DNA of 39,153 nt from Gammaproteobacteria bacterium (GTDB taxonomy: Bacteria; Pseudomonadota; Gammaproteobacteria; Pseudomonadales; Azotimanducaceae): contig PBRC01000073.1 of the NCBI GenBank assembly GCA_002725285.1, forward strand, positions 1 through 39,153, read 5' to 3'. The translations under genes and the position numbers were made by a program. Below, in pieces: positions 1 through 7,714 of the stretch. The notes beneath the pieces were generated by a model that had not been told where the DNA came from, searched no databases, and was given only the letters and a program-made list of their open reading frames with translations. Position 1 is the first letter of the stretch, and each line of letters starts with the position of its first letter.

Positions 1-1
1 A

Positions 2-886
2 ATCAAAGTTCGAGTGAGTTATACCGATGGTGCTGGATTCCAGGAGTCAGTGTCAAGCCTGGCCACTGTTGCTGTTAGCGAAGCGCCTAATAACCACCCT
101 CCTGAAGGTTGGGTAGAGATTCGGAATGAAAGTTCCGGTTCCTTCGTAGAGGGTGAGACGCTGACGGCGATTACCTATATGCTCTGGGATCCCGATGGTC
201 TTGACACTTACAGCTACCCTTTCAGCTACCAATGGTACGGCGATGGATCACCTATCGGGGGTCAAACCGCTTCATCGACATTACTATTAACTTCTGGCGA
301 AGTCGGCAAGGTAATCACGGTTAGAGTCTTTTATACCGATGATCTTGGATTCCAGGAGTCAGTGTTAAGTCAGGCAACTAATGCTATTAGCGCAGCGTCT
401 GGCGACGCTCCAAAGCCACAGACCGACGGCGTTACTATTTTCGAATTTGATTTTGAGGACGACACATTATTCGCTGATACGAGCAGTCTCGGTGATGCAG
501 ATGGCCTGGGCATTGAGGGTTATGTTGACCTTACTAATGTTGATACGCTATCAAACTTTGAAGTCATTGAACTGGATAATGAGTTTCCAACCGCGCTGGA
601 ACCAGGGGCTGCAAACACGCTCAATTTCATTGTGGATAACAGTCTCGACTCAATTCTTTCTGATGGCAGCAAGGACATTATTATCGAAGGTACCCCGGAC
701 GGTACGGTTATTCCGGATGGCCAGGATCTCGGTGATATCGTTGGCAGTTCGATGCCTGTGGGAATTACTTCTGATTTTTCAGGCGCAGACTATTTCAGTA
801 ACGATGAGTCATATATCAAGTTTACAACAACCAACCTCGATCTTTACATCCATGACAATCTCGTTGATTCGGACCCTATCGTCTAA
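2..886 (+). CDS. C-terminal part of a large Ig-like repeat surface protein (5' end outside window)
   Basis: The frame is open from base 2, so the real start lies upstream. The visible 294 residues begin with the end of one Ig-like repeat and then one complete repeat. Each repeat ends in a strand like ITVRVFYTDDLGFQES followed by a short linker, and the complete repeat carries the YQWYGDGSPI core. This is the layout of tandem 'YQW..DG...VGK.ITV.V.YTD' domains in large bacterial adhesins and RTX-like exoproteins. After about residue 135 comes an acidic region resembling the C-terminal cap of such proteins (TLSNFEVIELDN, then NTLNFIVDNSLDSILSDG). Acidic Asp/Asn-rich stretches suggest calcium binding. 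The role, inferred, is an extracellular adhesin or matrix protein. No anchor or secretion signal is recognised at the C-terminus. The last bases overlap the tail of a minus-strand gene remnant. Confidence 0.7.
   Translation: MKVRVSYTDGAGFQESVSSLATVAVSEAPNNHPPEGWVEIRNESSGSFVEGETLTAITYMLWDPDGLDTYSYPFSYQWYGDGSPIGGQTASSTLLLTSGEVGKVITVRVFYTDDLGFQESVLSQATNAISAASGDAPKPQTDGVTIFEFDFEDDTLFADTSSLGDADGLGIEGYVDLTNVDTLSNFEVIELDNEFPTALEPGAANTLNFIVDNSLDSILSDGSKDIIIEGTPDGTVIPDGQDLGDIVGSSMPVGITSDFSGADYFSNDESYIKFTTTNLDLYIHDNLVDSDPIV
14..397 (+). repeat. Two copies of a repeat-end segment, 312 bp apart, in the adhesin gene
   Basis: Bases 14-85 and 326-397 align without gaps. About four in five positions match, and the match is unbroken across the block TTGGATTCCAGGAGTCAGTG apart from its first base. 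The offset of 312 bp is exactly 104 codons, so the unit is one Ig-like domain. Other parts of the repeats are not visible for comparison because the first unit is cut by the window edge. The high DNA identity suggests recent duplication or gene conversion. Confidence 0.75.
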
Positions 887-1053
887 GGTACCGCATACGA
901 ATCCAGCCATTCATCGATGACCTGATTCAGTATGACAAGTGCCAATGCGCCCTGAGCAAGGGCGGTCTGATGAAACTTCCTGATATCGTACTCCGTGTCT
1001 AAACGCTCCTCTGCTTCCTGTCGCAACAGCAGCAACTGATTCATTCCGACCAT
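883..1053 (-). pseudogene. C-terminal remnant of a DUF885-family protein
   Basis: The minus-strand frame from 1053 encodes 56 residues: MVGMNQLLLLRQEAEERL, then DIRKFHQTALAQGALAL, then a V-I-D-E-W-L ending. This matches the C-terminal end of DUF885 proteins, large often exported helical proteins with a zinc-peptidase-like fold. In those, a 'K/RxGxLxxLxLRxxAExxL' helix is followed by 'FDIRxFHDxVLxxGALPLxxLExxVDxWI'. The frame stays open upstream only to a stop at 1126-1128. The remaining 500 or so residues, including the HExxH region, are absent. There is no plausible start signal. I read it as a decayed gene tail. It overlaps the end of the adhesin gene by 4 bp. Confidence 0.65.
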
Positions 1054-1142
1054 GATAGTAAGAAGTAATACGGTTTTTTCACAGCAGATCTTTTTGAAGT
1101 TATTGTTATTCTGTGGTTCGCGAATCTACAGATTTGTGGTGG

Positions 1143-2345
1143 TTATGAGAATTCGCCTATGACGCCGTCAGCCACCAGTTCTTTTAGTTCGCTCTCTGAA
1201 TAATCAAGCAAATCTCCCAGCACCAGGCCATTGTGTTCACCAAGTTCCGGCGGCATTCGAAGATCAGTTTTACTGCCTCCTGCAACATTGATAGGTGAGT
1301 TCATCAAAACGACATCACCAGTCATCGGGTGCTCGGTATCTCGGAGCATGCCTCTATCATGAAGATGCTGATCAGCAAGAATCTCTTCAACATCACGAAC
1401 CATGGCACTTGGCACCCCCTCTTTCTGCATGGCTTCAAGAACATTCTGCTTACTGTGCTGGCGAGTCCAGCTCGCCACGATTTCATCGACTTGTTCCATG
1501 TTTGCCGATCTTTGTGCCATAGTTGCCAGCGACTCATTCTCAATCAGATCATGCCGTTCAATGGCTCTTAAGAGACCGCGCCAGTGCCCATCACGAATAC
1601 AGATGATCGATACATGACCATCACTCGCTTCATAAACATTATAGGGTGCAAGCGTCAGTGCCGGATGACGGTTATCGGTCCGTTCCTGCATCTGCTTGCC
1701 GTGGTAGTAATAGGCACCCAGGACAGTTGCCAGTGAAGGAAGCACAGCATCCTGCATGGCGACATCAACAACTGCCCCTTTGCCAGTATGCTGGCGTTCA
1801 AACAACTTGGTTACAACAGCGCCATACAAATGTATGCCACCAAAAAAATCACACAACGCAACACCTGCCTTAAGTGGCGGTGATCCCGCGAAACCGGTGA
1901 CACTCATGATCCCAGACATGGCCTGAACCGTAATATCCATCGCCAGAAAATCCCGATGCAACCCGCTTCGTCCATATCCAGATCCTGATGCGTAGATCAA
2001 TTGAGGATTAATTTCCAGCAGAGTTTCTGCAGACAGCCCCAGGTTTTCCATTGTGTCAGGTGAGAAATTTTCCAGCACAACATCAGCCTTTTTGACCAGC
2101 TCCTTGAATATCTCCTTACCCTTCTCTGACTTAAGATTAAGCGAAATCGACTCCTTATTCTGATTCAGCGTCAGAAAGGCATAACTTGCAGAACTTTTCT
2201 GTCCCCTGCTCCTCAACGCTTCACCTATCAGCGACTCGACCTTTATCACTCTCGCTCCTTCCATCGCCATCAGGAAGGTTGCATAAGGTCCGTTATAGAT
2301 CTGCCCAAGATCGAGCACCGTTATTCCAGAAAGACTGCCTGTCAT
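1143..2345 (-). CDS. CaiB/BaiF family (class III) CoA transferase
   Basis: The protein has 400 residues, the usual length for formyl-CoA/carnitine-CoA transferase relatives. It opens with the family pattern SGITVLDLGQIYNGPYAT and continues with ARVIKVES, LNLKSEKGKEIFKELV and a VVLENFSPDTMENLGL block. The expected catalytic aspartate is Asp137 in the FLAMDITVQAMSG segment. The enzyme moves CoA between an acyl-CoA donor and a carboxylic acid through aspartyl-anhydride and CoA-thioester intermediates. The substrate cannot be read from sequence. The ATG at 2345 has an AGGTGA ribosome site 5 nt upstream. It stands alone: the gene before it on this strand is a decayed SDR piece and downstream is the DUF885 remnant. 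Its role in carboxylic-acid or acyl-CoA catabolism is inferred from the surrounding acyl-CoA genes. Confidence 0.88.
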   Translation of the reverse strand: MTGSLSGITVLDLGQIYNGPYATFLMAMEGARVIKVESLIGEALRSRGQKSSASYAFLTLNQNKESISLNLKSEKGKEIFKELVKKADVVLENFSPDTMENLGLSAETLLEINPQLIYASGSGYGRSGLHRDFLAMDITVQAMSGIMSVTGFAGSPPLKAGVALCDFFGGIHLYGAVVTKLFERQHTGKGAVVDVAMQDAVLPSLATVLGAYYYHGKQMQERTDNRHPALTLAPYNVYEASDGHVSIICIRDGHWRGLLRAIERHDLIENESLATMAQRSANMEQVDEIVASWTRQHSKQNVLEAMQKEGVPSAMVRDVEEILADQHLHDRGMLRDTEHPMTGDVVLMNSPINVAGGSKTDLRMPPELGEHNGLVLGDLLDYSESELKELVADGVIGEFS

Positions 2346-2690
2346 ACTTCACCTGATTCATTCTAAGGTCTGGTCGCCAGATTACCAAAGGGGGGGACTG
2401 CAACACAAAATTTCTGCTTCAAAGTCAGTTTTAATGAATGAAACGTTCCGTTAGAAAGTGATGTCAGCATTGAATTCAATACCTTTAGTGGATCGATTAC
2501 CTAACCACGCACTAATCAGCTAAAACAAATCCTGTTAAGACCGGGATAGTAGTTGCAAAGGCTATACACGATATTCATGTCAAGGCAATTCCGGTTACTT
2601 TAACGCTAACAATTCTCGGGATAGGGAACACAAATTTCTTTCTCTTCGGATGGGTAATTTATTCTAAGACTGTCACCTGTGCGGTAACTG
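2346..2690. other. Gene-free gap upstream of the CoA transferase
   Basis: No convincing gene is seen on either strand. The region contains a run of seven G near 2390 and is otherwise AT-rich. The promoter of the CoA transferase must lie here. I could not pick a -35/-10 pair with proper spacing: the only TTGACA-like hexamer on the minus strand has an 11-nt gap to the nearest TATA-like box. Confidence 0.4.
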
Positions 2691-2835
2691 AAGGCGCAGT
2701 CCGCATCCAGAGTCTTTTTCCAGAGCCTCAAGCTCACGCCGAGGGGCCTTGTGAGACTAAGGGCTCACAAGCAAGTGAGGGAAGTCGCCGTTGCGACCGT
2801 GGGCGTACCCGGGGAAAAGACTCTGAACACGGGCT
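2691..2835 (+). repeat. Structured intergenic element A: imperfect long inverted repeat enclosing hairpins
   Basis: The left arm (2691-2721, AAGGCGCAGTCCGCATCCAG then AGTCTTTTTCC) is an imperfect reverse complement of the right arm (about 2811-2841, GGGGAAAAGACTCTGAACAC then GGGCTACGCCC), with roughly three quarters of positions pairing. Inside are two perfect small hairpins: CTTGTGAG/CTCACAAG (2748-2755 and 2764-2771) and GTCGC/GCGAC with loop CGTT (2784-2797). The segment GGGCGTACCCGGGGAAAA sits just before the right arm. It has a counterpart, on the opposite strand, in the element at 7537-7653. This could be a REP/ERIC-like mobile repeat or a structured RNA; the sequence alone does not decide. 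Confidence 0.5.
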
Positions 2836-2921
2836 ACGCCCTCGATTGGCTAGGATTCAAGCTAAGTCCCAGGAATATTATCGGGCCAAGCTAAGTCAGC
2901 GACTCCCCGGGCAGAATCGAC

Positions 2922-3091
2922 CTAGATACAAATTCCACTATCCACTTCGAGCACACGGCCCGTCAGGTATTTATCTTCAAATATGTAAACCGCCGTCTGG
3001 CCGATTTCATCCGGTACGCTGGGTACTACTCACTGCGGGTCTTATCATGCTCGTCTATCCAAAACTTCATGGTTTCTTTGCTGGCCCGTAC
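2922..3091 (-). pseudogene. C-terminal remnant of a short-chain dehydrogenase (SDR), frame-broken
   Basis: In the minus-strand frame 3029-2922 the peptide reads PSVPDEIGQTAVYIFEDKYL then TGRVLEVDSGICI and a stop. This is the hallmark end of classical SDR oxidoreductases (PEEIA.AV.FL.S..YITGQ.L.VDGG). The frame is closed upstream by TGA at 3030-3032. A neighbouring frame (3028-3091) encodes ASKETMKFWIDEHDKTRSE, which would fit immediately before it, so a frameshift separates the two parts. The Rossmann NAD(P) motif and the YxxxK active site are gone. The opposite-strand open frame across 2846-3232 shows no family features and I regard it as chance. Confidence 0.5.
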
Positions 3092-3228
3092 AGACCGTAT
3101 GAAAGCGCCTCTGCAATGCCGCAAGACCCCGGAAATGTGCAGGAAACTCAGGGATTGAATGCCGCTGAAGCGTTTAATTCCCACCAAACTCTCGCACGAC
3201 CAATAGGACTGCCAAAATTAGATAATGC

Positions 3229-3708
3229 CTAACTTGCTTTCTGCATGTCCAGGGATCTGACAGTTGCCATCAGAGACTGAAGATCAGGCGAATAAAAAAA
3301 GTGGCTATGACACTGACAGTCTGAAGAGCCAAATTTGGCGACAGGCATCTGCAACCCTGATTCTTCAAATCTTTTCGACCAGTCACATTCTTCACGAGTT
3401 CCTACCGCACAGAGTACCTGCCTCAATGTCATTCGCGATCGGACATAGTCAATATGCCAGTGCCGTTTCTTCCTTAATCTGACATGCCTTGTTACTCTCG
3501 CCTTAAGCCCACCGGGTCCGAATGCACTGCCGCTATAAACATAGGCACCGGATTTGAACTGACACCTGCCAAGTCTGCCGACCTTGACTGCGAACTGCTC
3601 TCTAACTTCAAACAGCAGTAGGTAGGAACCTTTCTGCTGGGAAATTCCCTCTAGCAAGTTATTCAAGCAATAATGTCCTGCGGTTCTGATCGCTGTTCCT
3701 GGTTTCAT
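3229..3708 (-). CDS. DUF123 (GIY-YIG-like) domain protein
   Basis: The protein has 159 residues from the ATG at 3708. Family signatures in order are GSYLLLFEV, FKSGAYVYSGSAFGPGGL, a basic RHVRLRKKRHWHIDYV block and the C-terminal FGSSDCQCHSHFFY. These match DUF123 proteins, compact relatives of GIY-YIG endonucleases also found fused to endonuclease III. The GxYxYxGSAxGPGGLxxR core corresponds to the nuclease signature, but biological activity is unproven. The reading frame is open further to a TTG at 3783. I prefer 3708 because the domain starts soon after it and the extra 25 residues do not look like the family. No clear ribosome site helps. It is divergent from the DUF4336 gene, so the short gap must hold promoters for both. 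Confidence 0.75.
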   Translation of the reverse strand: MKPGTAIRTAGHYCLNNLLEGISQQKGSYLLLFEVREQFAVKVGRLGRCQFKSGAYVYSGSAFGPGGLKARVTRHVRLRKKRHWHIDYVRSRMTLRQVLCAVGTREECDWSKRFEESGLQMPVAKFGSSDCQCHSHFFYSPDLQSLMATVRSLDMQKAS

Positions 3709-3811
3709 GCTTAGTATGATAACCACTTTTCCTCTCTCGCGATCAAGCGCTACTTTGCTTATATTGCATCTCTCAGCTATCAAGTTACATATTTAATATG
3801 GCGGAAATCAA

Positions 3812-4510
3812 TTGCATAAATTAGGTGAAGATATCTGGATTCACGAAGACACTCATTCGATGGGTGGTAATGAGTTGCGATTGAGAATGACTATTGTGAA
3901 ACTTACCAACGGAAGGCTATGGATTCACTCGCCAACCCCATTTTCAGATGAACTCAAAGATCTGGTCGATCAGATTGGGCAGGTTCAGTACCTAGTGGCC
4001 GCCAATAACCTGCACAACTTATGGCTTCTGGATTGGTATCAGAGATATCCTCAAGCCACATTAGTTGTCAGCGAAGGACTCCCCAAGAAACTTACGTTAC
4101 CTGACGGCTGCGTTCTGATGGATGATACCTTTCGGAATCCCTGGTCCGAAGATCTGACGCACCAGCTGCTTTTTGACGTGCCTTTCTTCAACGAGTCAGT
4201 ATTCCTTCACAATAAATCAAACTCCCTGATAGTGACTGACATCATTCAGAATTATTCGGATCCGTTACCGGACACTATGGGCGCAAGGTTGATTGCACAC
4301 CTTTTCCGGCTGATTGGTTTTAAAGACCTTTGTATTGCACCTCCGATGAAATTCGGTTTCTTACGCAAGGACAAGACAAATTTCGCGGAAGCAATTCAGG
4401 TGATTGATCAATGGGACTTTGATAAAATCATCGTTACTCACGGGAACATCATAGATGCTGACGCCAATACGGTCTTTTATGATCTAACGAAAAGATTCCT
4501 GGCTGACTGA
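3812..4510 (+). CDS. DUF4336 domain protein (metallo-beta-lactamase-like)
   Basis: The protein has 232 residues. The N-terminal pattern (LGEDIWIHED, MTIVKLTNGRLWIHSPTPF, then VQYLVAANNLHNLWLLDWYQ) matches DUF4336, a family with a degenerate metallo-beta-lactamase fold. It keeps the N-x-L-H-H/N-L element and the late KIIVTHGNII segment but lacks a classical HxHxDH. A TTG start at 3812 is chosen because the N-terminal strand before the internal ATGs belongs to the domain, and GGCGGA lies a few bases upstream. Biochemical role is unknown; a hydrolase or metal-binding function is only suggested by fold. It is followed by about 150 bp holding a 9-bp inverted repeat AGATCCTGG/CCAGGATCT (4521-4529, 4572-4580) without a T-tract. 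Confidence 0.75.
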   Translation: MHKLGEDIWIHEDTHSMGGNELRLRMTIVKLTNGRLWIHSPTPFSDELKDLVDQIGQVQYLVAANNLHNLWLLDWYQRYPQATLVVSEGLPKKLTLPDGCVLMDDTFRNPWSEDLTHQLLFDVPFFNESVFLHNKSNSLIVTDIIQNYSDPLPDTMGARLIAHLFRLIGFKDLCIAPPMKFGFLRKDKTNFAEAIQVIDQWDFDKIIVTHGNIIDADANTVFYDLTKRFLAD

Positions 4511-4662
4511 AGTCCGAACAAGATCCTGGAAAATCTCTCAGTGTTGGTAACATTCTCCTGATTGGATATTACCAGGATCTCCTTCTCCTCTGATCGGTAA
4601 CATTCGCATCAAAGGCCTTTTACGGGCATTATCTACACCAGAAAAACAAAAAAGGGAACACG

Positions 4663-6024
4663 ATGGCCACAGAAGAATCCGTTGCATCTGAGTCGAGCAT
4701 GAAGAAAGTGGCGATTACGTCACTGGCTGGCACCAGTATCGAGTGGTACGACTTCTTCATCTTTGGTACCGCTGCGGCGCTGGTGTTTCCCACGGCCTTC
4801 TTCCCGAATGACATGCCGGAATTTGTTGGTCTGATAGCCTCTTTCAGCACCTTCGCGGTTGGTTTCTTCGCGCGTCCCGTCGGTGGAATCTTCTTCGGGC
4901 ACTTTGGCGATCGAGTCGGACGTAAAGCAGCCCTGGTTACTGCACTTATGCTGATGGGGGTCGCCACCATGCTGATAGGTTGTTTGCCAACCTACGCTCT
5001 GATTGGTCCTGCTGCACCCCTGATCCTCATACTTTTACGCTTCGCCCAGGGTCTTGCGGTAGGCGGTCAGTGGGGTGGTGCCATGCTGCTGGTAACAGAA
5101 AATGCCCCTCGCGACAGACGAGGCTTCTACGGCGCATTTGCCCAGGCCGGAGCACCGGTGGGTATTATTTTGGCAAACCTTGCTTTTCTTGCTGTCAGTG
5201 CCGCATGCACAGATGAGCAATTCATGTCGTGGGGATGGCGGATACCTTTCCTGTCCAGCATCATCCTGATTGGCCTCAGTTTGTACGTTCAGTTAACGCT
5301 TGAAGACACGCCAGCTTTTCGAGAACTTCAGCGTATTGTTGAAGACAAAGTGAAAGTGGCTGCAGAAACTGAAGCTGATCTCCCCATACCCGCACAGTCT
5401 CCTGTAATTGAGGCCATCAGGTTGTACCCAAAACAGATATTGCTGGCTGCAGGTGCATTCCTTGCTATCCAGGTGACCTTTTATATACTTATTGCCTTTC
5501 TGGTGGCATACGGCAGCAGTTCGGTGGGACTGGGCCTGTCCAGAGACACGATGCTGCAAGCCGTACTTATTTCTTCCTGCTTCCAGATTCCCACGTTATT
5601 TATTGCCTCTGCCTACTCTGATCGCCATGGTCGACGGGGCATTTACATGCTGGGGGCAGTCTTAACAGGTGCCTGGGCTTTTGCCATGTTCCCCTTAATC
5701 GACACGAGTAATTTTTTGCTTATAGTCCTCGCAATGTCAGGCGGGCATATCTTTGTAGCAATGATGTATGGACCACAAGCTGCTTTCCTTGCCGAACTGT
5801 TCAGCACACATGTACGATACTCCGGTGCTTCCCTGGGTTACCAGTTAGGTGCAATCCTCGGGGGTGCAATGGCACCTATTATCGCCACCTTCCTCTGGAG
5901 CGAATTCGGCACGATCTATATCGCCATTTATATTGCACTTGCTTCAGTCCTCACTCTGACTTCTGTGCTGCTGTTAACCGAAACGAAAGGCACAAATCTC
6001 GACGATACCTCCACACCGGTTTAA
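4663..6024 (+). CDS. MFS transporter of the metabolite:H+ symporter (MHS) family
   Basis: The protein has 453 residues and about 12 hydrophobic segments. The opening motif TSLAGTSIEWYDFFIFGTAA and the loop GHFGDRVGRKAAL are signatures of the MHS family, whose characterised members include ShiA, KgtP and ProP. The cytoplasmic loop motif SDRHGRRG recurs in the second half. It sits in the inner membrane and probably imports a small carboxylate or polar organic compound with protons; the substrate cannot be told. AAGGGA lies upstream of the ATG at 4663. The gene stands alone, with about 240 bp of unassigned sequence before the next gene, in which I see no feature. Confidence 0.88.
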   Translation: MATEESVASESSMKKVAITSLAGTSIEWYDFFIFGTAAALVFPTAFFPNDMPEFVGLIASFSTFAVGFFARPVGGIFFGHFGDRVGRKAALVTALMLMGVATMLIGCLPTYALIGPAAPLILILLRFAQGLAVGGQWGGAMLLVTENAPRDRRGFYGAFAQAGAPVGIILANLAFLAVSAACTDEQFMSWGWRIPFLSSIILIGLSLYVQLTLEDTPAFRELQRIVEDKVKVAAETEADLPIPAQSPVIEAIRLYPKQILLAAGAFLAIQVTFYILIAFLVAYGSSSVGLGLSRDTMLQAVLISSCFQIPTLFIASAYSDRHGRRGIYMLGAVLTGAWAFAMFPLIDTSNFLLIVLAMSGGHIFVAMMYGPQAAFLAELFSTHVRYSGASLGYQLGAILGGAMAPIIATFLWSEFGTIYIAIYIALASVLTLTSVLLLTETKGTNLDDTSTPV

Positions 6025-6264
6025 ATAAAAGGATCGTTCCTGTTATCCAGAGAAGTGTGTTCATCGATTATAAAATTTGATTCAGTCTGCCCAGATTACA
6101 ATAGACAGTGGGCTAAACACGAACCTGGTTCAGATACCTGCAAACGATCGCAAATCTAACACCCGCACACTGTCGCAATTTTACCTGACCCCTGGTTGCA
6201 GCAATCTACCACAAGGTTGATAATCAGCCGTTCATGAGATTTCAGGATTGATGATGAATTCACC

Positions 6265-6309
6265 ATGAAATACGCTATGAAATACGCTATGAAATACGCC
6301 ATGAAATGC
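6265..6309 (+). repeat. 12-bp tandem repeat at the pcm start codon
   Basis: The unit ATGAAATACGCT occurs three times in tandem (6265, 6277, 6289; the third ends in C rather than T). It is followed by a degenerate copy ATGAAATGCGGG at 6301. Each unit encodes MKYA and offers another start codon in the same frame. Gain or loss of units keeps the frame but changes the n-region of the signal peptide and the distance from the ribosome site to the first ATG. Confidence 0.9.
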
Positions 6310-7023
6310 GGGCAGTTTCTTCTGCTTATACCCCTGATGAACCTTGCCCAGGCAGCCGACGACTGGGCCAGCTTACGTCATCAAATGGTGTTGACGGTAA
6401 ACGAACATGCCAGGCAAACCGGAAGAATAACTGGCATTGGCATATTTTCAGATGAGGTCCTGGCTGCTCTGGGCAAGGTCCCGAGACACGAATTTGTACC
6501 GAAGATGGTTCGTCTATGGGCTTACAAAGACAGACCTTTACCCATAGGCGAAGAACAGACCATATCTCAACCATTCATTGTCGCGTTGATGACCGAGCTA
6601 CTTGAATTAGACTCGTCCTCCCGAATCCTGGAAATTGGGACGGGAAGCGGATACCAGGCTGCCGTACTGGCGGAAATTGCAAAAGAAGTATTTACCATTG
6701 AAATCGTGGAAAGTCTGGGTAATAAGGCAACAAAAACTTTACGAAGACTCGGTTATCGAAACGCCCATGTTCGAATAGGGGATGGCTTCCTCGGCTGGCC
6801 TCTATATGCTCCATTCGACGGGATTATTGTCACTGCAGCAGGCATCGATATTCCGCCACCGTTGCTGGACCAGCTCAAACCCGGAGGCAGGCTCGTGCTT
6901 CCGGTAGGACCGCAGGGAACCTACCAGACCCTGAAGGTAATCCGAAAATCTGCTGGTGGGGAAATCAAAGAAGACAATATACTCAGTGTTCGCTTTGTCC
7001 CACTGACCCGGGAGAAGAGATGA
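6265..7023 (+). CDS. pcm: Exported protein-L-isoaspartate O-methyltransferase
   Basis: This is an SAM-dependent enzyme that methylates isoaspartyl residues to start repair of damaged proteins. The family signatures are clear: PRHEFVP, a motif [17 protein letters not shown], the SAM loop [19 protein letters not shown], and the late [16 protein letters not shown]. The unusual part is the N-terminus. Four in-frame ATG codons occur 12 bp apart, and after the last one a normal signal peptide follows ([18 protein letters not shown], cleavage probably before ADDW). The mature enzyme should therefore be periplasmic, unlike the cytosolic E. coli Pcm. Its stop overlaps the start of the next gene (ATGA), so the two are translationally coupled. 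Confidence 0.88.
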   Translation: MKYAMKYAMKYAMKCGQFLLLIPLMNLAQAADDWASLRHQMVLTVNEHARQTGRITGIGIFSDEVLAALGKVPRHEFVPKMVRLWAYKDRPLPIGEEQTISQPFIVALMTELLELDSSSRILEIGTGSGYQAAVLAEIAKEVFTIEIVESLGNKATKTLRRLGYRNAHVRIGDGFLGWPLYAPFDGIIVTAAGIDIPPPLLDQLKPGGRLVLPVGPQGTYQTLKVIRKSAGGEIKEDNILSVRFVPLTREKR

Positions 7024-7445
7024 GAATACTGATTATTGCAGTTCTATTTAGTCTGATCACCTCCTGCGCCATCGCAGAACAGAAGTCAATTTGCACTTCA
7101 CCTTTGAGCGTCCATGATGTAATGAAGGCTCTGGTAGAGACTGGCACAAATAAGATCTGGCGGGCCCAGGAAGTCAATTCAGATGAACAATGGGCAGAGT
7201 TAAGATACGCTGCTGTCTCGATTATCGCTGGTGGTGATCTGATATCTCATGGAGGGGCAGGAAAGAATGACTGTGACTGGGCAGCGACTACGGAATGGCA
7301 GAAAGAAAATAGCGATATGATCACGGCAGCAAATGATGCCCTCAGTGCAATCGAGAAGAAAGATCTTGATGCATTGTCTGAGATTGGGAGTATGGCCCTC
7401 TATTCACCTTGCGAGAACTGTCACCGTCTCTTTCTTAAGCGTTGA
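7020..7445 (+). CDS. Small exported protein with a C-terminal CxxCH haem motif (cytochrome c'-like)
   Basis: The protein has 141 residues. The N-terminus is a signal sequence ([19 protein letters not shown]). It may be cleaved after AIA or, since ITSC resembles a lipobox, processed as a lipoprotein. The rest is mostly helical. One haem-binding motif CENCH lies near the end (Cys131, Cys134, His135) and is followed by RLFLKR. A four-helix-type body with CxxCH close to the C-terminus is the plan of class II cytochromes c (c'/c556). I see this pattern and infer the family; sequence similarity beyond the motif is weak. It overlaps the isoaspartyl methyltransferase gene by 4 bp and is probably co-expressed with it in the periplasm. 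Confidence 0.6.
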   Translation: MRILIIAVLFSLITSCAIAEQKSICTSPLSVHDVMKALVETGTNKIWRAQEVNSDEQWAELRYAAVSIIAGGDLISHGGAGKNDCDWAATTEWQKENSDMITAANDALSAIEKKDLDALSEIGSMALYSPCENCHRLFLKR

Positions 7446-7536
7446 GTCCTGATTTATCGTCCTCAGGTTCGAGTTTTTGGAAATCGGTAACCAGAAATTC
7501 ACCGCCTCATTGTTGAAGCACTAGCTTTCGAATCGA

Positions 7537-7653
7537 AAGCAAGAGACCGAAAGGTTTTCACGGGTACGCTTCAAGCCCATCCATGGGGTGCTCAGCCAAC
7601 CGCTGTCCTGCCGTTGGAGCCCCTTAAATCCTTTCGGCCTCTAACTTTCTTGC
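7537..7653. repeat. Structured intergenic element B: outer inverted repeat with internal hairpin
   Basis: The outer arms are AGAGACCGAAAGG (7542-7554) and CCTTTCGGCCTCT (7630-7642), pairing at 12 of 13 positions. Pairing extends weakly toward GCAAG/CTTGC. Just outside the left arm is the palindrome CTTTCGAATCGAAAG. Inside is a hairpin GGGGTGCT...AGCCCC whose inner stem pairs CCAACCGC with GCCGTTGG. On the minus strand the segment GCGTACCCGTGAAAA lies next to the outer arm, as in element A. The core CCATCCATGG is typical of repeated intergenic elements in other gammaproteobacteria, from memory and not checked. The rest of the 7446-7714 gap shows no gene. Confidence 0.55.
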
Positions 7654-7714
7654 GTGTTCGATGAATCAAAGCAAGTGCTTCGAAATCAAAACGGATGTTC
7701 GAGGGAACAGATCC

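Noticed and set aside
381-920. Plus-strand frame of about 180 residues overlapping the adhesin
   Set aside because: It is in another frame of a real coding region and reads as low-quality hydrophobic sequence with no motif.
2571-2600. Sigma-70 promoter for the CoA transferase with TTGACA on the minus strand
   Set aside because: Spacing to the nearest TATA-like hexamer is 11 nt, far too short.
2846-3232. Plus-strand frame of 128 residues
   Set aside because: No ribosome site and no recognisable domain; the opposite strand carries SDR-like sequence, so this is probably a by-chance frame over a remnant.
7537-7653. Integron attC-like site, since CCAAC and GTTGG flank a hairpin
   Set aside because: The core bases do not fit RYYYAAC...GTTRRRY, and no integrase or cassette is near. 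A general repeat element fits better.
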